In this document: in pieces, positions 10,353-20,888 of the stretch
How the letters are laid out: each line of letters begins with the position of its first letter
Numbering within the stretch: position 1 is the stretch's first letter
From: Owenia fusiformis
Lineage: Eukaryota; Annelida; Polychaeta; Sabellida; Oweniidae
Direction of reading: 5' to 3'
Assembly (NCBI GenBank): GCA_903813345.2
Contig: CAIIXF020000003.1
Location: forward strand, 3,006,109-3,070,108
DNA: 64,000 bases
Program-made: the position numbers and the translations under genes
Notes under the pieces: generated by a model
Told to the model about the DNA's origin: nothing
The model's database searches: none
The model's input: only the letters and a program-made list of their open reading frames with translations

Positions 10353-11721
10353 TTTTTATTCCATGATTACTCACCGACAGATGAAACTATCCCAAAATCA
10401 AGTCCAATTCTTTGGCCTGGCCGGAGAAAATTCAGACAGGTCAACCTTACTCACCCCATAGATTTTTTGATCAATGTATTTCTTCTTGTTATTAAAGGAT
10501 TTAACCCCAAGACGCAATGCATTCTTTGCTGAATCATACCATGAAGGTGTTGTTTCCAAACCTTTGCTTGACCGCGCAGCGGGAATGAAAAGTTTAGGAA
10601 ACAACGCCTGAGTGGAATGAAGCAGCTACAATGCATTGAGTGTTGGGCTTAAATTATTTCCACATATTTCAATTTTTTCAATAAAACCATCTTAAAGGAA
10701 CGAAATCACTAAAAGAACTCATTTTCAATGAAATTTTTTGCAAGGGTCAAGTTGGCAAGTCATCAAATCCAATGTGAAAATCCATTCATCCCCATGACAA
10801 CTGTTTAACTAGTGACCTTGCATGTGTTATTGATATTTCACACACTGTTCTTTATGTGAATACTCTGTTCGGATTGGCTGGAATCGGACACACCTTGCCT
10901 AGCTATTTTCGATTTTCGTCTGCCATAATGGATTTTTACTAGTTTATGAAAACAATGTGCATGCTTCAAAATGTTTTCTTATATTTACAGATACGGGGTT
11001 TTTATCCTCAAATTATAAATTGCGATATCATGGATAGAAATCTGCGGCCTTTGGATACTGAATCGTATCCCAACGGTGACGTCATTTTTCACTCTGTATC
11101 CAACGCTAAGTTGAGAGTGCGTGTCAATGCAGGACATATTTAAGTCACATGGGCCTATCAGATAGCAGGGAATTTCACCATTATGGAAAGAACATCAGTA
11201 TCCTATGCCCAGTTTTAGGGAGATAAGTTGGTAAGATATATCCCGTATCCTGATTTTGAGATTTTCATATCCAGAACCTCCATATCTCCCGACATATTTC
11301 CCGCTCGAGGGCATATCTTCCTGCTTTGAAAAAAAATTGAAAAAATTTAAAAAAGATTGAAAAAAAATTTTGAAAAAAATTGAAAAAAATGACAAAACTA
11401 AAAAATTGAAATTGAAAAAATTAGAAAACTCTACTGGGTATAGGATAAAGCAGTTATGTACGGTCGGTTTGGATATGGAGTTTATCCAAATCCTTCCAGT
11501 ACATAATCCTTATGTATCTAGGACATATACTTATCAGTGCATTACAAAGACTAGAAATACCAGCCCACCAAAATTTTCACCTTCATGTCATTGGTCTATG
11601 ACTGATATACGTCTCATCATATCATCATCCCTAATTTATAAAGCAATTGTTGATCACCTAAAACACATCCTGTTTAAACAACTCACAAAGACATGAAAAA
11701 AATGTTGTTGATTTGCAGTAT

Positions 11722-13015
11722 CACAGGCTAGTATCGAAATATTTGTCCGCTGTGACGGAGCATGCTATTTTCCATAAAAACACAAAAATACTTCACGGTT
11801 TGTTTTTTAACTCATATGTTTCGTTATACCATACAAAATTACTTACTGCATGCAATGGATATATCATTTGCGGGTAACTTTCACTTCTGTTTGAAGTCCA
11901 ATTACGCTGGGAAGAAAAGCTATTGAAATGGCGCCGGAGTATCATACTTCAAAATGTACCATTTCTTGTTTAACTTTCTAATGGCACGATATAGTGACAC
12001 GATAATATTTACACCTGGTTTCAGCACTACTATGAAGGTATAAATGAGATGTTGAAGTATTTGGTCTTTTTAATTCTTTTAGAAAAAATAATGCTTAATT
12101 TTTTTGTCCGCTGTGACGGAGCAGTTGAAAATGTGACCTGTGAAAATGCTCCGTCACAGCGGACAAAAAAATATTAATATTATTTTTTATAAAAACATTA
12201 AAAAGACCCAATGCATTAATATGTCATTAATACATTCAGACTTATGGTGAAAACATATGTTAATATTATCGTGTCACTATATCATGCCATTAAAAAGTTT
12301 AAAAAGAAATGGTACATTTTAGAGTTTGATACTCTGGCGCCGTTTTAAATAGATTTTACTCCTAGCGTTATTGGACTTCAAACAGAAGTGAAGGTTACAC
12401 GCAAATGATATATCCATTGCATGGAGTAAGTAATTATCTTTGATATAACGAAACATATGAGTCAAAAAATAAATCGTGAAGCATTCTTATAGACAGGTTC
12501 CAATTCTAATAATTCAAGTTTTTGAGGCATTTTTTAGAAAAAGCAACAGACCTATTTTTACTCGATCAGTTTTTCATGCTGATAAAGATATTAAAAGATG
12601 ACAGCTCAACGGGGTGGTCACGACACTGAATTTTGGCATTTTTACCCCCCTAGGAAAATATTCTTGGGGGTACTATGAAACTAGTTCATAACTCAAAGGA
12701 TATATGAGCTATTGTTCTGAGTTGTACACCATACATTGCTTGTACAAATATGAATACTATCCTAAAGTTATAGGTTGATACCCTTATTGGTCTCAGAAAA
12801 AATACAATAAACAGGAAAAAGATACGCAATTTTTGTCTTGCCAATTTTATATTTGTAGCTTCAAGCAAAATATGACAGCTTTAACAGCTCATAGTAGTAT
12901 TCTAAAAACATTTCCAAGCTATGTGCGGTATTGTAGTACATCTATTTTAGTTATGAAGTACTATTTTGTAATTTTAATATGACTTTATAGTGCCCTACCC
13001 CTGGAAAATTTAAGA
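11722..13015 (+). repeat. Left terminal inverted repeat of element B (interrupted)
   Basis: This pairs with 17330-17904. It is interrupted between ATAAAAACAC (ending 11786) and TAGACAGGTTCC (from about 12490), which are adjacent in the right copy. Shared landmarks are TTGAGGCATTTTTTAGAAAA, GCTTCAAGCAAAATATGA and AGTGCCCTACCCCTGG. Confidence 0.85.
11787..12489. mobile_element. 703 bp palindromic insertion in the left end of element B
   Basis: The arms 11789-12123 and 12148-12485 are imperfect inverted copies. They share TTTTTAACTCATATGTTTCG, a TTTGAAGTCCAAT segment and GGCACGATATAGTGACACGA-type sequence. At the centre a hairpin (12099-12123 and 12148-12170) carries GTCCGCTGTGACGGAGC and its complement. 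The same motif lies near both ends of the host element. The intact right terminus gives the pre-insertion sequence, so this is an insertion or local rearrangement and not an original part. Confidence 0.8.
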
Positions 13016-15055
13016 AAGTGGATGTGGTGAATTTTATCATTTTGCAGCATTAAGTTAGAAACATGTATTGATAGACACCAAATCAATAAATTCATACCAT
13101 CATCAAATGTTAGGTGACATTCTAATTCATTTATTACTAGAATATAGGACTTAAGATATTTTATATGTAAGTTTTCAATTTAGTACATGTATCATAATGA
13201 AATCTAGTGTAATCACATACTAGAGTGGACATTGACATAAAGTCCAAACATTAGAATCATCAATTGATCTCATTTGAGCAACTAGACTATGGTGGTCATC
13301 ATGCACAAGTAATGTACTACAGTGCCCCATGTACTAGGGCACGAGTCATTTGAGCCATATATACCTCCTGGTATATACCTTTACAACCCATTCAGAAGGG
13401 TCATTTACAATGTGCAAAACATGGCGTGTAGGTTATCGCAAACAACTTCAGACAATGGTCCTTTTTAATGAGATTTTAGGAGATCTGCATTTCTAACCAT
13501 TAAAAACTAATGTTTTCTTTCATCTGATGGCATATTTGAATTCTGTGAGTTATTCTCTATCAAAAAACTTTGATTTGCACTGTTATTTACCATTATTCAA
13601 ATTCTAATGATTTTCTGGTTGTCTAAAAAAGGTCGGGCTAAATCCCCATTGACACAATGCTGAAAATCTTTAAAATTAACTCTTACATTAACTCTTACAA
13701 GGATCACAATTTTAATGTGAAATCACAATCCACATGTCAATAAGATCATATAGTTACATTCCAATGATGTTTTAAGTTGATCCAAATGGAATTACTTCTT
13801 AAATCAAGAAATTAAGTGACTCTGGCAATACATTTACATGTATTCTAGCCCTACCCAAGCTCTACCAATACCCATGATGCCATCTATTTTTCATTTATAT
13901 GGAAAAAGGTCAATTCTAACTTGAATTATGAATATTTTCTGACCATGAACATGGGTATATCTTTTAGATCTATTCATTATCTTCAAGAAAAGTAAATATA
14001 ATCATGATTAATCAGACCTTAGTGATATTAAAGGGAATGGCCAAATCAACATACTTTTTACTAAAAATGATGACCTAGATTTACCAAAGATGCAACCTTT
14101 AATCATATTGTTGAATGCAAAATTAGAATATGCTTTGAGACATTTTCTATTTCTTAAGAGGAAAAGTGGATTGCTCCAGGGATTAAAATGAACTGAAACC
14201 AATGGATAGCATGAATTTTTTCAAAGGGGAAATAACATGGGGAACACTAATCTTAGGGGAATTCAGTTTCTTTTCAAGAGCTATTTGATACATTAAAATA
14301 AAGAACAGTAATGCATTAAACATTGTTAAAATGATTGCATTTTTGGTGAAAATGAGGTCAACAACTTAAAAAATATATTGATGGGTTGATTGCTAGTGAA
14401 ATATCTCCGAGTCTGATTGACTTTATTATCCCTGTATACATGTACCTGTCTTCATGGTCAGGAAATAGTCATGATCAAAGATATAACTGTCTGAAATTGT
14501 TTGTGATAACTTACCTGAACCTTTGCAGGTCAAATCAGGAGTGACACAATTTATATCCACCAAATTTTTGACATGTCTTCAAATACGATAGTATTTTCTT
14601 CATAAGATAGAGTGTCACTTGTTAAATTTATTGATTGACCTGAGATCGTATCATATCTTTATGACATAGAAGCGAAATAGCCATATTTAACTTTAATGAA
14701 TGTTGTTTGCCACTTTTCGACAATTTCGTCAAAATCTGGGGTATTTGGGGGAGGGGTACAATTAGGTTAAAAAATTCACCTGATTCAGACTATCCTTAAA
14801 TGAGCACTGATTCATCCGAGAGCATAACTTTTCCAAAATATGTTAGTGTTATTTTTGGACCACTCACATTAATGTTTCGTCTAATTTTCCCTCAGAGTTT
14901 CCTCATCATTGTCCAAATCTTAGGCCATATTTGTTGAGATATATGAATGTTCATTATTAAAATCTTGCCTTCCTTTGCAGTTGGAGAAGATCGGGCATTA
15001 GGTGTTATAAGTCCCAGACCACGATAAATAAAAAACAAGGCATTAACATGACAAA
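13016..15055. other. AT-rich non-coding interior of element B
   Basis: No open frame with recognisable protein sequence is present. Near its end, TCCTTTGCAGTTGGAGAAGA and the following ATGTCACCACC begin a segment that, with the hairpin at 16608-16630, appears to bound the minisatellite and may be a nested repeat unit. Confidence 0.5.
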
Positions 15056-15069
15056 ATGTCACCACCTAA

Positions 15070-16490
15070 AACAATTTGGTCAATTTAAAGCAAGTTGAAA
15101 AAATACCGCTTTGACTTTTTTTGACATTGAGAAGGTCATTGAAGGTCAAATGTCAAATGTAAAGTCAGATTTGAACTTCTGAGAACATGTAGATGATTTT
15201 GAAAAAAAATTAAGTAAATTTGAAGCAAGTTGAAAAAAGACCTTTTTGACCTTGAAAAGGTCATTGAAGGTCAAATGTCAAATCTAAAGTCAGATTTGAA
15301 CTTCTGAGAACATGTAGATGATTTTGAAAAAAAAATTAAGTAAATTTGAAGCAAGTTGAAAAAAGACCTTTTTGACCTTGAAGGTCAAAGGTCAAATCTA
15401 AAGTCAGATTTGAACTTCTGAGAACTTGTTAAGTCAAATTTGAACTTCTGAAAAGATGTAGATGATTTTGAAAAAAGAATTTGGTCAATTTGAAGCAAGT
15501 TGAAAACAGACCTTTTTGACCTTTTTTGACCTTGAGAAGGTCATTAAAGGTGAAATGTCAAATCTAAAGTCAGATTTGAATTTCTGAGAACATGTAGATG
15601 ATTTTGAAAAAAAAAATTAGTCAATTTGAAGCAAGTTGAAAAAAGACCTTTTTGACCTTTTTTGACCTTGAGAAGGTCATTGAAGATCAAATGTCAAATC
15701 TAAAGTAAAATCTTAAGTCATATTTGAATTTCTGAGAACATGTAGATGATTTTGAAAAAAAAAATTTAGTCAATTTGAAGCAAGTTGAAAACAGACCTTT
15801 TTGACCTTTTTTGACATTGAGAAGGTCATTGAAGGTCAAATGTCAAATCTAAAGTCAGATTTGAATTTCTGAGAACATGTAGATGATTTTGAAAAAAAAA
15901 TTTAGTCAATTTGAAGCAAGTTGAAAAAAGACCTTTTTGACCTTTTTTGACTTTGAGAAGGTCATTGAAGGTCAAATGTCAAATCTTAAGTCAAATCTAA
16001 AGTCAGATTTGAATTTCTGAGAACACGTAGATGATTTTGAAAAAAAATTTTAGTCAATTTGAAGGAAGTTGAAAACAGACCTTTTTGACCTTGAGAAGGT
16101 CATTGAAGGTCAAATGTCAAATCTTAAGTCAAATCTTAAGTCAGATTTGAATTTCTGAGAACACGTAGATGATTTTGAAAAAAAAATTTAGTCAATTTGA
16201 AGCAAGTTGAAAACAGACCTTTTTGACCTTGAGAAGGTCATTGAAGGTCAAATGTCAAATCTAAAGTCAGATTTGAAGGTCAAATGTCAAATCTAAAGTC
16301 AAATCTAAAGTGAGATTTGAATTTCTGAGAACATGTAGATGATTTTGAAAAAAAATTTAGTCAATGTGAAGCAAGTTGAAAAAATACCTTTTTGACCTTG
16401 AGAAGGTCATTGAAGGTCAAATGTCAAATCTAAAGTCAGATTTGAACTTCTGAGAACATGTAGATGATTTAGAAAAAAATTGAAGTCAAT
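15070..16490. repeat. ~10-copy minisatellite, period about 130-150 bp
   Basis: Each unit contains CAATTTGAAGCAAGTTGAAA, GACCTTTTTGACC, GAGAAGGTCATTGAAGGTCA, AATCTAAAGTCAGATTTGAA and GAACATGTAGATGATTTTGA in that order. Unit starts lie near 15079, 15214, 15341, 15487, 15622, 15771, 15910, 16056, 16190 and 16365. Copy length varies (about 126-175 bp) through partial internal repeats of the GGTCAAATGTCAAATCTAAA segment. Confidence 0.9.
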
Positions 16491-16538
16491 CTAAACAGTA
16501 TTTGTTATGTTATAGGAAGTTGTAAGAAATTGTTACAG

Positions 16539-16630
16539 ACGCCGGACGCCAACCGCCGGACGCCAACCGCCGGACGCCGTCGCAAAAAAACGGAGACCAT
16601 AACAATATGTCACCACTTTTGGTGGTGACA
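16539..16630. repeat. GC-rich 16-bp repeats and TGTCACCAC hairpin
   Basis: About three copies of a 16 bp unit based on GCCGGACGCCAACC (16539-16583) form the only GC-rich patch in the area. They are followed by a perfect hairpin, TGTCACCAC (16608-16616) with GTGGTGACA (16622-16630). Confidence 0.75.
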
Positions 16631-17329
16631 TAAAAATAACAACAAAATGACATAGAACTGATAAACGTTTTCTCTTGTGCGTGTCAGCCATGGTCTACCA
16701 AATTAATTGCTATTCAGTGGGAAGAAACTCATTTTTCAGTTTCCATTTTAATTTCCTGACAAATAGAGCGATCATCCCAGCATTTTTTCTATGATCTATG
16801 TGTCGCCATAGCAACTTCTGTTTTAGAGAACAATAGAAAAGATTACCTTACCATAATTTTAATCATCCCACATTGTAGACATATTTAGAATTAAAAATAT
16901 AAGAGAATGACAAAACCTCTTAAAACACATTTCTTAGGTAACAAAGAGTGTGGTATTTTTGTTACTATGGCAACAGAGTTTTTTCTTTTTGTCATTTTTG
17001 TCATACAGATTACCTATCATACCAGGACCAAATCCTGAAAATTGAAAATTTGAATTCAGTATCTTCATTAGTATCTTAGATATATAGGTTTCTTATAGTA
17101 TCCCCTGCAGATTTTATCGGAGTATAAGGAAAATGCTCCGAAGAGGGATGCCCAAGGATGCCACTTAACAGTTCTGGTGTTTTTGAGGTCCCAACCCTCT
17201 ATTAATGGGAATAGTTAACCATTGTAAAGCTACTCATGGTTAACTGACAGAATTGATTGTATCTTCAACTAAGAAGTCAATAAAATGTTAAAACCAGAAG
17301 AAAACCACACCAACTTTCTTCTACTTACC

Positions 17330-17904
17330 AGGGGTAGGGCACTATCAAGTCATATTAAAATTACAAAATAGTACTTCATCACTATAATAGATGTATTACA
17401 ATATCACACATAGCTTGGGAATGTTGTTAGAATACTACTTTGAGCTGTTAAAGTTATCATATTTTGCTTGAAGCTACAAATATAAAATAAGCAAGAAAAA
17501 AATGACAAAAATTGCATATTTTTTTCTAATTAATTGTATTTTTCCGAAACCAACAAAGATATCAACCTATAACTTTAGGATAGTATTCATCTCTGTACTA
17601 ACAACGTATGCTGTAGAACTCAGAACAATAGTTTATATATCCTTTGAGTTATGAACTAATATTATAGTACCCCCTAAGATAATTTCCTAGGGGGGGTGAA
17701 AACGCTAAAATGCAGCTGTCATCTTTTAATATCTTTATCAGCATGAAAAACTGATCCAGAAAAATAGGTCTGTTGCTTTTTCTAAAAAATGCCTCAAAAA
17801 CTCTTTCCCTTGAGATATTCTGAAATTGGAACCTGTCTATTAGTGTTTTTATGAAAAATAGCATGCTCCGTCACAGCGGACAAATCTTTCGATACAAGCC
17901 TGTG
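17330..17904 (-). repeat. Right terminal inverted repeat of element B (intact)
   Basis: This is an uninterrupted inverted copy of the left terminus. It contains GCATGCTCCGTCACAGCGGA near the outer end and the CCAGGGGTAGGGCACTATCA segment at the inner end. Confidence 0.85.
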
Positions 17905-17909
17905 AGTAT

Positions 17910-20118
17910 ATCTGTAAATATGGTCATCAATACGAGCTATCAATTGCTTTGGGCGCCGACTCCAACCGTTTATAAAACGAGATCGCAAGTTTGCATGATT
18001 TAATCATGAAATATGATTGTTTTCGTTGCAATATAAAAGATGATTAACATTGATTTTAAAATGGATTTGAAGTTTGGCTATGTACAAAACCCGGGAATTC
18101 ATCAGCTGGTTACGCTCTGGCCTCAGTCATGTTGATTGTTTTCGTCTAGAGGTTGCGTGAGAGACGCATTGTAATTTCCTTTGATTTTTCCGATTTCTGA
18201 GACAATTTTATTTTTATTGACAAGGCTATTGTTTTCAAGATCATATCAAGTTACATTGTTATGATACACAGTTGGTCATAATCAGCCAATCCACAGTCAC
18301 GTAAAACCCATGCCGCGAGGATCAACCCGGGAATCTATGTCGCTTCTACGTTGATTCCGTGTTGATTTTTGGAGAATAATCTGGTAAAATAGCGTTTTCT
18401 TGATACTTACTCAACAAGGAGGATTGGAAGCCGTCATTCAAACTCGATACCCCGTTGCCCGGCGTAGACCAATTTGGTAACAATATTACTCATATTTTGA
18501 AGCTGCTGAGGAAAGTTGAATATTACCATAATATTAGTAATGACCACCTTTCAACGAAATACTTGGTCCAAAGAGAACCTTATAGAAATAAATATTTACT
18601 AAATTGTTCCACGCCAGGCAACGGGGTATCGAGTTTGAATAATAGCTGGCAATCCTCCTTGATACTCAAATTTCTGGATTGACTCTCTAACTACATGTAG
18701 ACATTCATTTATATCTGAAGAATCTTGCAGATTTCATACCATTTAAGTCATACAGTCCAAACGCTTGTAATTGCAGCGGTTGTGGAAGTGTCCTGATAAT
18801 TTGCTAGGTGGGCAATGGGTGTCGACTTTCGGCTTGCAACCAAAGATACCTCAAGAAAAGACGGAGATTGTCTTGGCAAGCGAAGTTGGCCGAGGGTACC
18901 ACAAATGTGAAGAGTACGTCTCTAATTGGTCAAAAAAGAGGCCCGGCATTCTCCGTCAGATTGAATCGGCAAAATGTGGCTGTATGGCTTACCTTCGGTT
19001 GCATGGCCCAACCTCGATTGGATGGAAAAGATGCTGTCCCAATGCGCAATATTCAAGATAAATGAGTAATGGTGTAAAATGATCCTAGGCTTCGTCCGAA
19101 TCGAACATTATTGACTCCCTCTGTAGGGTATAGTACATACAGTGCAGCACAGAACAACTCTAAAATTTAATTGTCAAAATATTTTTGTAAATGATAATTT
19201 ATTTAATAAAGTGCATATGTTTGTACAGTAATTGAGAAGCATTTGAGACAAAATATTTGTCTAAAATGAAATCATCCTAATTTGACATGTGTATAGTATT
19301 ATTATAATTGCAGCAGATGTAATTGCTGTTTAATTAACTACAACGGAATATTAACAGTAAACACATCTAAAATAATTTTTGATCTTTTCTGATCGTATTA
19401 ATATCCTGCATGTTATCTAGCTGTGCAACATTGTTCAAGCAGTTTTACAATTAAAATCGTTTGCGTGTATACTTTCGATTGACGACAACATCTCATATCT
19501 TGATATTTCAAGTTGGTTCGCGTGATTGTAAATGAAAGCAGCACGTCTAAATACAGTCAATTATCATCTTAACGTTAAGGTCAAAGAGGGTTTCTTTAAT
19601 GTCGTAATTGATCCGTTCTGTCATTCAATCCGAGGCCGAATTTGTGCAAGCGGCAAGAATTCTCCAAAGCAATGAAGTATCGTGGACAACATGGTTTATC
19701 TGAAAAATCATGAGTTGAATTTTAACAATCTTTGGATGAATTTTAAATAAATCACAATCGTCCTACAGATATGTTTACGTTTTGGTAAAATCTAATTCTA
19801 TAGCCAATATTACTTTGATGAATTATTTGGGATTCTCCTCAAGTCCAGAAATACCTTGTAGGAATTCTCAGTTCCGGATCTCGATGTAGTCACGTGACAT
19901 ATTACTGAAAATAGGGAATGGGTACCAAGAAGTACCCAAACGTACACATCGAGTCCAAACTTCTAAAGATAAAAATACTGCTATAACAATCACTTTAGGG
20001 AGGGTATAGTCGATAATTCATGAATGAACATATTTCAATGTGAAGATGGACCTCGTTGGAAATCAAATCCTTGATTATTCTGACAAATGTAACATAATTA
20101 GTTCTGTTCGAGCCACCA
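17910..20118. other. Intergenic stretch left of the fibrinogen-like gene
   Basis: Apart from the inverted-repeat element at 18413-18666, nothing is supported. Two overlapping open frames at 18771-19065 show no domain, start context or splice sites that persuade me they are coding. Confidence 0.5.
18413..18666. mobile_element. MITE with GGGGTATCGAGTTTGA-type arms
   Basis: The inverted arms are 18413-18472 and 18610-18663. They share AAGGAGGATTG, CATTCAAACTCGATACCCCG (left) and CAACGGGGTATCGAGTTTGA (right). The ~140 bp centre is non-coding. A degenerate relative lies at 59609-59840. Confidence 0.7.
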
Positions 20119-20120
20119 CT

Positions 20121-20194
20121 GGTTTTCCTTTGGAACGTATTTCCCACTGGTGCTTTTAGACAATTAAAAGGTGGAAAATACGTTCCAAAGAACC
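20121..20194. repeat. Hairpin downstream of the fibrinogen-like stop codon
   Basis: The arm GGTTTTCCTTTGGAACGTAT.. (20121-20147) pairs with ..ATACGTTCCAAAGAACC (20171-20194) around a ~23 bp loop. It sits 42 bp past the stop codon, so it would be in the 3' untranslated region. Confidence 0.75.
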
Positions 20195-20235
20195 CTAGGA
20201 GCCAGTCTTCATTGCCAATATTTCCTTTACCAATG

Positions 20236-20888
20236 TCAACGGATGTAGACATTTCCCCGTGGATTTTGTTCGTTGTTTACAGAAGGAGAAAATGGGCAGC
20301 TCTGATGTGTTGCGTTATACCGTGAATCTGCGCAATCAAATGAAATCATTACATGTCCATTTTCGCTTGTTTTGAGCACCGGGAACTCGCTAACACATTT
20401 CCAGTATCCCGGGACATCAGTGCAGCCATTGTTATCGTGTTTTACCAAATCACACGCTATATCACCATCGGTTTTATTGAAAATCCGTTCTTCGACATTA
20501 ATACACTTAATCCAGTTCATAATATTGGATTTGAACAGTATGCTATCACCAAAGATTTTCCAGAGAGATAAATCGATAGCTTTGAAATCAGTTTCACTCT
20601 CTGGTGGCCCGGATGTTGATTCGGGCGTTAGCTTGCCGATATTAGAGGTCCACGTTGCACTCGGAGATACATATTCAGAGCCGTCTATGGTGTTGAAATT
20701 AATGAACGTGTAACTGTACACAAGAGTCCAACCTCCCCCGTCAGTGGTCATATCACAGTAGAACAGCGTTGAGGTTCCTTCTAAAATAAGCCAGTATTGG
20801 CCGTCCTTGGAGGTTGGGTCTTTTGAGAGGACAGCCTGGCACGATTCTGCTGGTGTGTTTTCGTTGTAACCGAGTTTGCCATCTAGAT
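20236..20888 (-). CDS. Exon 2: fibrinogen-related domain and stop
   Basis: 653 bp, entered at a good acceptor (TATTCCTTGCTTGCAG). It encodes 217 residues including DGGGWTLV, the family hallmark, and six or more cysteines suited to disulphides. Asn-x-Ser/Thr sites occur at NKT and NAT. It stops at 20236-20238 right after GNVYIR. Confidence 0.88.

Larger units (their letters stand above)
9387..11716. other. Gene-free spacer between elements A and B
   Basis: No supported coding region. It holds a 52 bp inverted-end fragment at 10123-10174, a palindrome at 10212-10352, and an A-rich GAAAAAAATT-type low-complexity stretch at 11325-11430. Confidence 0.6.
11722..17904. mobile_element. Element B: 6.2 kb non-autonomous transposon with 5-bp target duplication
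   Basis: AGTAT directly flanks both ends (11717-11721 and 17905-17909). The termini are inverted: CACAGGCTAGTATCGAAATA at the left, and its counterpart ending AAGCCTGTG at the right. Discounting an insertion in the left arm, the termini match for about 590 bp (left 11722-11786 plus 12490-13015; right 17330-17904). No long open frame lies inside, so movement would need a transposase in trans. A 5-bp duplication and termini starting CAC are traits of the Transib/RAG-related superfamily, but terminal sequence alone does not prove membership. Confidence 0.85.

Noticed and set aside
11717-17909. Calling element B a confirmed Transib
   Set aside because: Only the 5-bp duplication and CAC ends support it; no transposase is present and the terminus differs from the usual consensus.
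18771-19065. Two overlapping plus-strand open frames
   Set aside because: No domain, no splice sites of quality, and the two frames compete over the same bases.
20353-20713. Plus-strand open frames
   Set aside because: They are antisense to the fibrinogen-like exon 2, which has clear domain motifs.
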